Below are positions 13,107 to 19,193 of a stretch of 24,623 bases of DNA, one piece after another (positions within the stretch are counted from its first letter, which is position 1; every line of letters begins with the position of its first letter). The notes below the pieces were generated by a model, which saw nothing but the letters and a program-made list of their open reading frames with translations, did no database searches and had not been told where the DNA came from. The DNA is from a virus. Made by a program: the position numbers and the translations under genes. The stretch spans positions 1 to 24,623 of the IMG/VR virus record IMGVR_UViG_3300017779_000142; one strand, written 5' to 3'.

Positions 13107-13902
13107 CCTTTTAAAACAGCTTGAGTTGGAGGAATTGTCTTTGGTGGATCGTCCAGCAAACGCACAGGCAACAGTCTCCTTGTACAAGCGTGATAATTCC
13201 AGTGGAGAACCTATGGAACATGAAGTAGAAAAAATGTCTGATGATCTTAAAGCTAAACTGAAGCCATACATGGATAAAGGTATGTCTGAAGAAGAGGCCA
13301 TGAAGATGTATAATATGGACATGAAGAAAGCTGATGAAGCAACTGCTGAAGAGCTAGAGATCGAAACCCTTAAAGCCGTTGAAGCCTCTTTGAAAGAAGA
13401 GAACGAACGTCTTCGTAAATCACTTATCGACAATGGATATGTCATTAAAGCTGACATCATCGAAAAGAAAGTCGAGCCTGAGTATGTAGAGTATGAAGGT
13501 GAGCAAATCAACAAAGCTGACATCCCTGCGCCTATCCTTAAGGCTTTGGAAGCAGCAGAAGTTGCTAAGGCAGATGCTGAACTGACTAAACGTGCAGAAG
13601 AAGCTCTACCTAATTTCAACATCGACGTAGCTAAATCACTTATTGCTAAGTTTGATGAAGATGAAAGTGTCATGGAAGCCTTGAAGGGTGCAGATGCAGT
13701 CTTTGCGGAATCTATGGAAGAATTTGGTAAGTCCGATGCAGATGGTAACTTTGCTACCGCACAAGACAAGCTAGATGCCCTCGTTAAGTCTTATATGGAC
13801 GAAAACAAAATCAAGAAGAGCCAATATGCTGTAGCTTATGCTGCAGTTGCTAAGACCGATGAAGGTAAAGCTCTTATCAACAAATCCTATAAAGGAGAAT
13901 AA
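13099..13902 (+). CDS. Scaffold-like capsid assembly protein carrying a protease-type N-terminal segment
   Basis: Start chosen at GTG 13099, which has an excellent AAGGAGGA (13086-13093) six bases upstream and overlaps the protease stop; this gives 267 residues. The first 30 residues (LKQLELEELSLVDRPANAQA) look like the end of XkdF-type protease domains (usual pattern E-x-S-L-V-D-x-P-A-N). The rest is acidic, Lys/Glu-rich and helical, with a likely coiled coil around 90-120 (IETLKAVEASLKEENERLRKSL), as in scaffolds that are later digested. Position between protease and decoration/capsid genes supports this. An ATG at 13024 in the same frame would give a longer product, but its added residues overlap the protease and have no such ribosome site. 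A +1 frameshift fusion with the protease is a less likely alternative. Confidence 0.75.
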   Translation: MPNLLKQLELEELSLVDRPANAQATVSLYKRDNSSGEPMEHEVEKMSDDLKAKLKPYMDKGMSEEEAMKMYNMDMKKADEATAEELEIETLKAVEASLKEENERLRKSLIDNGYVIKADIIEKKVEPEYVEYEGEQINKADIPAPILKALEAAEVAKADAELTKRAEEALPNFNIDVAKSLIAKFDEDESVMEALKGADAVFAESMEEFGKSDADGNFATAQDKLDALVKSYMDENKIKKSQYAVAYAAVAKTDEGKALINKSYKGE

Positions 13903-13904
13903 AC

Positions 13905-14276
13905 ATGGCTGTAATGCAGTCCCGTGATACACGGTCTTTTGTTGCTGGGGAAGACCTTTCAGCAAAACAATTTAAGTTCGTTACTCTTGAGAGTGATGGA
14001 CAAGTAGACGTTGCATACTCTGCTGGTGAAAACTGTATTGGTATTCTGTTGAATGCCCCTACTGCTGGAGCCGCTGCTACTGTAGCAATCTCAGGTAAAG
14101 TAATGGTAGAAGCTGGTGGAACTATTGCCGCTGGTGCAGCCGTTCAAGCCGATGCAGACGGTAACGCACTTACCGCCGCTTCTGGCGATGTTGTTATGGG
14201 TTATGCTTTGGAAGCAGCAGTTGATGGTCAGATCATGGCTATTGAACTCATCCAAGGCGGTAACGTCGTAGCTTAA
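13905..14276 (+). CDS. Capsid decoration protein (DUF2190-like)
   Basis: This 123-residue beta-rich protein matches the DUF2190 pattern: an N-terminal SFVAGEDLSAKQFKFVTLES, a GENCIGILLNAPTAGAAATVAI centre, GKVMVEAGGTIAAGAAVQAD, and a closing GYALEAAVDGQIMAIELI. Members of this family sit on the outside of phage capsids and strengthen them against internal DNA pressure. It lies immediately before the major capsid gene, the usual place for such a protein. AAAGGAGAA upstream of its ATG is a strong ribosome binding site, as expected for a protein needed in hundreds of copies. Family assignment is by motif; the stabilising role is inferred from the family. Confidence 0.8.
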   Translation: MAVMQSRDTRSFVAGEDLSAKQFKFVTLESDGQVDVAYSAGENCIGILLNAPTAGAAATVAISGKVMVEAGGTIAAGAAVQADADGNALTAASGDVVMGYALEAAVDGQIMAIELIQGGNVVA

Positions 14277-14299
14277 TCCAGCATAGAAAGGAATAAATA

Positions 14300-15301
14300 A
14301 TGCCCTTGCTGACTCCATCCGCAGTGCATGTAGATCAGCCGCTGACTAACCTCACGCTGGCTTATGCACAATCACAAGAAAACTTTATCGCTGATAAGGT
14401 ATTCCCAACAGTAGGCGTTCAGAAACAATCTGACAAATACTACATCTATGACCGTGCGAACATGAATCGTACTGGTGACGTAGAGAAACTAGCTCCACGT
14501 ACAGAAGTAAACCGTATCGGTATGACCATCTCAAACAGCAGCTACTTTGCTGACGTTTATGGTCTTGGTATGGACTTTGATGAACAGACTTTGGCTAACG
14601 AAGATGCTGCATTAGAGATCCGTTCTGCTGGTGCTGAAACTCTGGCGATGCGTCTGATGATCCATCGTGAAGAGCAGTTTGCTACAAACTTCTTCTCAGA
14701 CAACATCTGGGGAACCAACTATGACGGTGCTAGCTCAACATCAGGAACTAACTTCCTGTATTGGGATGATGCTGCTGCTAAACCAATCCAAAACGTAACT
14801 GACCTACGCCGTGTAATGCAGCTTAAGTCAGGTGGCTTCAAGCCAAACACAATGGTTGTTGGTAAAGAAGTACGTGATGCTCTGGTAAACAACGCAGACA
14901 TCTTGGCTCGCTTGAACGGTGGCGCAACTGTAACCAACACAGCTTTGGTAACTGATGCTAAACTGGCTGAGATCTTTGAAGTAGAGAACTTCTACGTCAT
15001 GGAAGCTGTCAAGAACTCATCCGTTGAAGGTGTTGCAGAAAGCAATGCGTTTATCGGTGGTAAACATGCTATGTTGTGCTACACACCAAACAATGCTGGT
15101 CTTATGTCACCAGCCGCTGGTTTGACCTTTGCTTGGAATAACCTTGAAGGTGTAAACAACTTAGGTATTACTGTTGAGTCATTCTCAGACGATGCTCTTA
15201 AGCGTCAACAGATTGCTGAGATGATCCAAGTTAAGATGTCTTACGATATGCAAATCGTAGGTGCTGACTTGGGTGCCTTCGTAAACGGCATCGTACAGTA
15301 A
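14300..15301 (+). CDS. Major capsid protein (HK97 fold)
   Basis: This 333-residue protein forms the icosahedral head shell. The opening (TNLTLAYAQSQENFIADKVF, then VQKQSDKYYIYDRANMNR) is characteristic of a widespread HK97-fold capsid family including gpE-like proteins. Downstream features fit: a spine-helix-like region around 100-135 with many Glu/Arg, the P-domain core DLRRVMQLKSGGFKPNTMVV (about 168-187), and a beta-rich end with SYDMQIVGADLGAFV. AAAGGAATAAATA precedes the ATG. The order protease, scaffold, decoration, capsid is classical. A hairpin follows the stop at 15314-15336. Whether the N terminus is cut by the upstream protease cannot be told from sequence alone. Confidence 0.93.
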   Translation: MPLLTPSAVHVDQPLTNLTLAYAQSQENFIADKVFPTVGVQKQSDKYYIYDRANMNRTGDVEKLAPRTEVNRIGMTISNSSYFADVYGLGMDFDEQTLANEDAALEIRSAGAETLAMRLMIHREEQFATNFFSDNIWGTNYDGASSTSGTNFLYWDDAAAKPIQNVTDLRRVMQLKSGGFKPNTMVVGKEVRDALVNNADILARLNGGATVTNTALVTDAKLAEIFEVENFYVMEAVKNSSVEGVAESNAFIGGKHAMLCYTPNNAGLMSPAAGLTFAWNNLEGVNNLGITVESFSDDALKRQQIAEMIQVKMSYDMQIVGADLGAFVNGIVQ

Positions 15302-15313
15302 GTATTTACTATG

Positions 15314-15336
15314 GTGGGGGCTGTAATGGCCCTCAC
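15314..15336 (+). terminator. Hairpin after the capsid gene (weak terminator or mRNA stabiliser)
   Basis: GTGGGGGC (15314-15321) pairs with GCCCTCAC (15329-15336) through one G-U pair, leaving a 7-base loop. It is followed by TTCCCCTTAAT rather than an uninterrupted T run, so termination would be partial. Located 12 bases after the capsid stop, it may protect the 3' end of an abundant mRNA or reduce read-through. Confidence 0.45.
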
Positions 15337-15361
15337 TTCCCCTTAATCAAAGGATTACCCG

Positions 15362-15751
15362 ATGTTCCTTAATGAGCCGATGCAGTACGACAGACCACTC
15401 TTTGTTACCCTGACTATGAAAGCACAAGGCCGCACCTTCAATGCTGGTGATGAGCTTAAGTGGAAAGAGATAGGTTTAGATAAAGAATTAGTAAAGATAC
15501 TCTACAGAGAAGGTAGACTAAGACACAGTTCAACTCTTGAAGCTGAAACCAAAGTAGGTGACGGACTAGAGGTACTTGATGTCGATGGGCTACACAACCT
15601 AGTAAACGGTATCAACGAGAAAGTAAAATCTAAGACAAAATCTGACGCTGAGTTCCAAAAGAAGAAGTGTAAGAAGTCTAAGATAGCTGATAAACAACGT
15701 GGGCTTATTCGTAGCTGGCGTAGAAATTATGGTCACATGGAGACTGATTGA
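15362..15751 (+). CDS. Hypothetical head-tail region protein
   Basis: This 129-residue protein has a beta-rich first part (MQYDRPLFVTLTMKAQGRTF, then DELKWKEIGLD) and a very basic C-terminal half (KSKTKSDAEFQKKKCKKSKI ... SWRRNYG). The first half is reminiscent of small proteins encoded between capsid and adaptor genes in many siphoviruses. I cannot assign a family. The Lys-rich half could contact DNA or the acidic portal/capsid interior. ATG 15362 has AAGGATT seven bases upstream. The stop overlaps the next gene's region, so the two are likely co-translated. Function is unknown; a minor head or head-completion role is suggested only by position. Confidence 0.7.
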   Translation: MFLNEPMQYDRPLFVTLTMKAQGRTFNAGDELKWKEIGLDKELVKILYREGRLRHSSTLEAETKVGDGLEVLDVDGLHNLVNGINEKVKSKTKSDAEFQKKKCKKSKIADKQRGLIRSWRRNYGHMETD

Positions 15752-15753
15752 TT

Positions 15754-16215
15754 ATGGCTTGGTCGTATGATGCAACAAACTTAGGTACAAGTACTGTAGC
15801 GGAGAGATTAAACTCTGTTAGATTGCTTGTAGGTGATACTGACACTAACGACCAACAAGTACAGAATGAAGAGATTATCTTCGCTCTCAATCAAACAAGT
15901 GACAACGTGTATTATGCTGCTGCATGGTCTGCTAGAACGATAGCTGCACAATACTCTCGTAGGGTTACACAGAACTTGTCAGGCGCACTCAGTGCTGACT
16001 ACAGCGACTTACAAGAGCACTATACTAGCCTAGCTGAGACACTAGAGCATCAAGGTAAGAAGACTGGTGCTGTACTGGGTATTAAAGCTGGTGGTATTAG
16101 TATAGCTAGGGTAGATGCTGTAAGGCAAGATACAGACCGTGTTCCAGCATCCTTCCGCAGGGATAGATTTAAGAACCCACCAAGTTACAGTGGTGATGAC
16201 TACGACTATAGTTAA
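15754..16215 (+). CDS. Head-tail connector adaptor (gp6/gp15-like)
   Basis: Adaptor proteins bind the base of the portal ring and extend the DNA channel. The pattern RLNSVRLLVGDTDTND followed by VQNEEIIFALNQ and a helical AAAWSARTIAAQYSRRV is typical of HK97 gp6 / SPP1 gp15-type adaptors. The C-terminal third (about residues 110-153) is Arg/Asp-rich and probably flexible. I chose ATG 15754 (MAWSYDATNLG), giving 153 residues, because homologues usually begin this way. A TTG at 15748 overlaps the previous stop, sits five bases after GGAG, and would add two residues. Position after the capsid gene and before the head closure gene agrees with this function. Confidence 0.75.
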   Translation: MAWSYDATNLGTSTVAERLNSVRLLVGDTDTNDQQVQNEEIIFALNQTSDNVYYAAAWSARTIAAQYSRRVTQNLSGALSADYSDLQEHYTSLAETLEHQGKKTGAVLGIKAGGISIARVDAVRQDTDRVPASFRRDRFKNPPSYSGDDYDYS

Positions 16216-16225
16216 GGGGTAGGTG

Positions 16226-16588
16226 ATGGCATTCTCAAGAGGTTATAACCTGCTTAAGATGGTTGATGAGTTTGGGGAACCCCTTACTTTAAAGAAGAAG
16301 ACTACAGCAGGGACTTACGATCCTACTACAGGGACAGTAACAGGTTCTGCTACAACCGACTACAGTTTTACTGGATACTTCTACAACTACGATCAAGGTA
16401 TCATAGCTAACGTAGATGAGATCCGTAGAGGCACCCGTAAATGTGTAGTACCAGCTTTAGGATTAGAAGTAGAACCCGATGACGAAGATCAGATTATTGG
16501 TAACGGTGACACAGTTAATGTCATTTCTGTTGTTACTATATTTTCTAATGGGGTCAAGATTTGTTTCTTGTGTGATGTGAGAGAGTAA
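16226..16588 (+). CDS. Head closure (stopper) protein candidate
   Basis: This protein of 120 residues from ATG 16226 is predicted to be all-beta. Its pattern (EPLTLKKKTTAGTYDPTTGT, then FTGYFYNYDQG, with a late GNGDTVNVISVVTIFSNGVKI) resembles SPP1 gp16-type head closure proteins, which plug the connector after packaging. ATG 16226 stands six bases after AAGGGG; a GTG one codon earlier is possible but less well spaced. The stop overlaps the next start as TAATG. Its place between adaptor and gp10-like neck gene fits the conserved adaptor, closure, neck, terminator order. Sequence evidence alone is moderate; order supplies much of the support. Confidence 0.65.
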   Translation: MAFSRGYNLLKMVDEFGEPLTLKKKTTAGTYDPTTGTVTGSATTDYSFTGYFYNYDQGIIANVDEIRRGTRKCVVPALGLEVEPDDEDQIIGNGDTVNVISVVTIFSNGVKICFLCDVRE

Positions 16589-17019
16589 TGAGAACTCAAT
16601 TAAAGGTCATGCCTTCCCTACAAAGAAAGATAGATGGTCTTAAACAACTAGCTGAACAACAAGTAGAGCGCAAGCTAACAGATATGGCAGTTGATGCTGT
16701 CGGTTTAGGTACAATAAGAGTTCCTGTAGATACTGGTGCATATGTAACATCTTTCTCATTTAATGTGGGTGCTGGTAGACCCAGAGGTAAAAGCTCAAAA
16801 GGTAAGCCTAGAAATCAAAACGCTGTAGCTAAGATGAATGAGGGTCTAAGTAATCTTATTCAAGATATAGAAAGAATACCTTCGTTACTAGATACTACAC
16901 GTATAGAACTTCGTAACAATAGTCCTCATGCCCGTGATGTTGAACGTGGAGAAGGTTGGCCCAGAACTAATGGCTACTTTGTGTTTACCCAACTAAAGAG
17001 AAAGTATAACCGTGGCTAG
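16588..17019 (+). CDS. Neck / tail completion protein (HK97 gp10-like)
   Basis: This 143-residue protein matches the HK97 gp10 family: an N-terminal helix with MPSLQRKIDGLKQLAEQQV, then the hallmark IRVPVDTGAYVTSFSFNVG (about 58-76), an Arg/Lys/Gly-rich loop (GRPRGKSSKGKPRNQN), and the closing ELRNNSPHARDVERGEGWP (about 107-125) and GYFVFTQLKRKYN. Members sit at the junction of head and tail and help complete the tail or neck. It overlaps its upstream neighbour by one base and the downstream gene by eight, indicating tight translational coupling. Confidence is good because two separate family signatures are present in order. Confidence 0.8.
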   Translation: MRTQLKVMPSLQRKIDGLKQLAEQQVERKLTDMAVDAVGLGTIRVPVDTGAYVTSFSFNVGAGRPRGKSSKGKPRNQNAVAKMNEGLSNLIQDIERIPSLLDTTRIELRNNSPHARDVERGEGWPRTNGYFVFTQLKRKYNRG

Positions 17020-17434
17020 TATCTATAATGACATACGTGCAGCGCTTGAGAACAAGTTAGCTAATACCTCTAATTTACCTAGTGGGATAGCTTATGAGAA
17101 TGTCTCATTTAGCCCAACGACAGGTACAAGTTACCTACAAACTAATTTCCTCCCGACACTTCGTAGACCCGCTGTAAGAGGTTTAAACCCACAACAGAGA
17201 TACGATGGTGTGTTTGTTGTAACTGCCTACACCCCAGAAGGTAATGGCCCCGCCGCTGCTGATGCCTTAGCTAACACTATCCTAGAGGCTTTTGAAGCAA
17301 CCACTAAAATCTCCTACTCTGGGGATGAAACAATAACTGTATCTATAGACTACGCTGAAAGACAGCAAGGTTTCTTAGATGCGCCTTGGTACTACGTTCC
17401 GATTAATATCGGATGGTACGTCTATAACAATTAG
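17012..17434 (+). CDS. Tail terminator protein (DUF4128-like)
   Basis: This 140-residue protein is likely the ring that caps the top of the tail tube and joins it to the head. The pattern MASIYNDIRAALENKLANTS, with central FLPTLRRPAVRGLNPQQRYDGVFVVTAYTPEGNGPAAADALANTIL and C-terminal beta strand FLDAPWYYVPINIGWYVY, fits DUF4128, a phage family related to lambda gpU-type terminators. The start is GTG at 17012 within the end of the neck gene, preceded by AAAGAGAAAG. It is followed after 11 bases by the tail tube gene, as expected from conserved siphovirus order. Confidence 0.75.
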   Translation: MASIYNDIRAALENKLANTSNLPSGIAYENVSFSPTTGTSYLQTNFLPTLRRPAVRGLNPQQRYDGVFVVTAYTPEGNGPAAADALANTILEAFEATTKISYSGDETITVSIDYAERQQGFLDAPWYYVPINIGWYVYNN

Positions 17435-17445
17435 GAGAATACAAC

Positions 17446-18354
17446 ATGGCCTTCGCACAAGGTTCTCGTTCCAGTCTATCGTTCATTGTGGAAAGCACAT
17501 TTGGTACGACTCCCGCTGGTAACTTTACAAACTTACCCTTCAGCACACACTCTTTAAACTTAAGCAAAGATCGTGTAGCTGGTACTGACATCCAAGCTGA
17601 CCGTATGCCTCGGGTTGACCGTCATGGTAACCGTCAAGCTGCTGGTGATATTGTAGCTGACTTACGTGATGCTGACTACGATGCATTCCTAGAATCAGCT
17701 ATGTTGTCCACTTGGTCAAATAACGTCCTTAAGGTTGGTACAGCACCTAAGTTCTTCTCTATCGAAGATTATGCTGCTGACATCGACCAAGCTCGTTTGT
17801 TTACAGGTATGACAGTTTCTACTATGGGTATCTCTCTAGCCCCTAATCAGATGGTAACAGCTACCTACGGTATGGTTGGTAAAGACATGACCATGAGTGC
17901 TACTGAGAAGACACAGAATGCTGCATCAGGTGCTGCTCCATTTGATGCTTACTCAGGTACATTAGCTATTGGTAACGTCAATGGTACACCCTCTACATCA
18001 GCTATCGTAACTGGTATGGACTTTACCCTGACTAACTCTTTCGCACCTACCTTTGTAATTGGCAGTGATAGTGCGCCACAATTAGAAGTTGGTCGTGCAG
18101 AAATAGAAGGTACTCTTTCAGCTTACTTTGAGGATGCGTCACTAATCAACCGCTTCTTAAATGAAACAGAAACTGAGCTTGAGGTAACTGTGGGCGATGG
18201 TAGCAATACCCTTAAATTCGCATTCCCACGGGCTAAGATTAACAGTGCAGACGTAGGTGTAGATGGCCCAACTAGCCGTGTCATCTCTATGTCATTCGTA
18301 GCACTCTACAACACGACAGACGCAAGTAACTTAGTTATTACTCGCTCTGCATAA
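17446..18354 (+). CDS. Major tail tube protein (Phage_tube-like)
   Basis: This 302-residue protein forms the stacked rings of the tail. The start (GSRSSLSFIVESTFGTTPAG), the central DRHGNRQAAGDIVADLRDAD and VSTMGISLAPNQMVTATYGM, and the C-terminal SRVISMSFVALYNTTD are typical of the long tube-protein family (Phage_tube_2). It is beta-rich throughout with Ser/Thr-rich loops, e.g. GTPSTSAIVTGMDFTLTNSF. TTAGGAGAA before the ATG is a strong ribosome binding site, matching a high-copy virion protein. A GC-rich hairpin follows at 18371-18404, before the tail chaperone genes. No collar or Ig-like C-terminal extension is evident. Confidence 0.88.
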   Translation: MAFAQGSRSSLSFIVESTFGTTPAGNFTNLPFSTHSLNLSKDRVAGTDIQADRMPRVDRHGNRQAAGDIVADLRDADYDAFLESAMLSTWSNNVLKVGTAPKFFSIEDYAADIDQARLFTGMTVSTMGISLAPNQMVTATYGMVGKDMTMSATEKTQNAASGAAPFDAYSGTLAIGNVNGTPSTSAIVTGMDFTLTNSFAPTFVIGSDSAPQLEVGRAEIEGTLSAYFEDASLINRFLNETETELEVTVGDGSNTLKFAFPRAKINSADVGVDGPTSRVISMSFVALYNTTDASNLVITRSA

Positions 18355-18370
18355 GTTCCCTAGCTAGGGT

Positions 18371-18404
18371 GGGGAGGCATTGGTGTCGGGTCTGATGCTT
18401 CCCC
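18371..18404 (+). terminator. Hairpin after the tail tube gene
   Basis: GGGGAGGCAT (18371-18380) pairs with ATGCTTCCCC (18395-18404) with one G-U pair, leaving a 14-base loop and a following TTTAATT. It resembles a weak Rho-independent terminator, or an mRNA-stabilising hairpin at the end of a highly expressed gene. A separate 12-bp palindrome, CCCTAGCTAGGG, lies just before it at 18358-18369. The 96-base gap (18355-18450) is the largest in the tail region. Confidence 0.5.
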
Positions 18405-18450
18405 TTTAATTACTAACCCGACAATTTTAACCCCGATAAGGAAACTCGAC

Positions 18451-18849
18451 ATGGACTTACTAGATTTAACCCCGACAAGTGATGTTGTAGTTGTTACCTT
18501 AACGCACCCTTCAGATGGCAGTGTTTTGTGTGATGACGAGAAGAAACCTATGACTATCACAATTTATGCACCACACTCTAAAGAGTATAAAAAAGTGCTT
18601 TATGAGCAAACCAACAAACGCCTTAAGCAATCCCAGAGTAAGGGTAGGATGGAGTTTACAGCAGAAGAACTAGATCGAGTAGGTATAGAGCTTTTAGCTA
18701 AAACTACAAAAGAGTGGCACTTATTGTATAAAGGTGAAAACCCTAAGCTGTCTATTAAGAAAGCTGAAGAGGTCTATCAAGAGGTCTTCTGGATTAAAGG
18801 CCAAATAGAAGAAGAAGTTGCAAACTACTTAAGTTTTATGAAGGCTTGA
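18451..18849 (+). CDS. Tail assembly chaperone, first frame (gpG-like)
   Basis: This 132-residue protein sits where lambda-like phages encode gpG: between the tail tube and tape measure genes. Residues about 1-45 are beta-rich (DVVVVTLTHPSDGS, KPMTITIYAP); the rest is helical and charged. In known systems gpG and a gpGT frameshift fusion coat the tape measure during tail assembly. The following frame (open from 18798 to 19193) lies in the -1 frame, overlaps this gene's end, and has only a TTG with poor ribosome site as an independent start, all in keeping with programmed frameshifting. GATAAGGAAA precedes the ATG. Identification is mostly contextual. Confidence 0.7.
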   Translation: MDLLDLTPTSDVVVVTLTHPSDGSVLCDDEKKPMTITIYAPHSKEYKKVLYEQTNKRLKQSQSKGRMEFTAEELDRVGIELLAKTTKEWHLLYKGENPKLSIKKAEEVYQEVFWIKGQIEEEVANYLSFMKA

Positions 18850-19193
18850 TTAGGGATCTTGTTGAGTATGCAGAACATGAGTTCTCTGTCAGTAAGCCCG
18901 ACAAGTCAGGCACATCAGAACGTGAACATTTAGAGCAAGTAGAGAGGCAGACTGGACACAGACCAAAAGCATTAGATGGCCCCGACTTCCCATTGCTTAT
19001 GTCTCATGTTTGGTCTGCCTTTATTGCATTAAGTAATGGCAGAAGTATGGGCTTCTCTGGCCCCAACCCGCTAAGTTATCAAGAAATTAAAACATGGAAG
19101 GAGCTTACTGAAACACCTTTATCTGCTTGGGAAGTAGAAGCTGTTAAATGTGTAGATGTAGTCTTTATGGGTATGGCAAATGGCACAAGCTGA
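18798..19193 (+). CDS. Tail assembly chaperone -1 frame extension (T-like)
   Basis: This frame is open from 18798 and encodes DLVEYAEHEFSVSKPDKSGT ... LMSHVWSAFIALSNGRSMGF ... WKELTETPLSAWEVEAVKCV ... up to TGA at 19191-19193. It lies in the -1 frame relative to the preceding gene, whose stop is at 18847-18849. A ribosome slipping back at T-TTT (18834-18837) would give a fusion of about 247 residues continuing ...YLSFYEGLIRDLVEY. Independent start at TTG 18846 is possible but has GAAGG only one base away. By analogy with lambda gpGT the fusion would recruit tail tube subunits to the tape measure. No perfect X-XXY-YYZ heptamer is visible. Confidence 0.6.
   Translation, partial: RPNRRRSCKLLKFYEGLIRDLVEYAEHEFSVSKPDKSGTSEREHLEQVERQTGHRPKALDGPDFPLLMSHVWSAFIALSNGRSMGFSGPNPLSYQEIKTWKELTETPLSAWEVEAVKCVDVVFMGMANGTS

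Noticed and set aside
12921-13769. 282-residue open frame on the - strand
   Set aside because: Ser/Leu-rich mirror of the Lys/Glu-rich scaffold-like gene; no ribosome site, no recognisable motif, and all neighbours are on the + strand.
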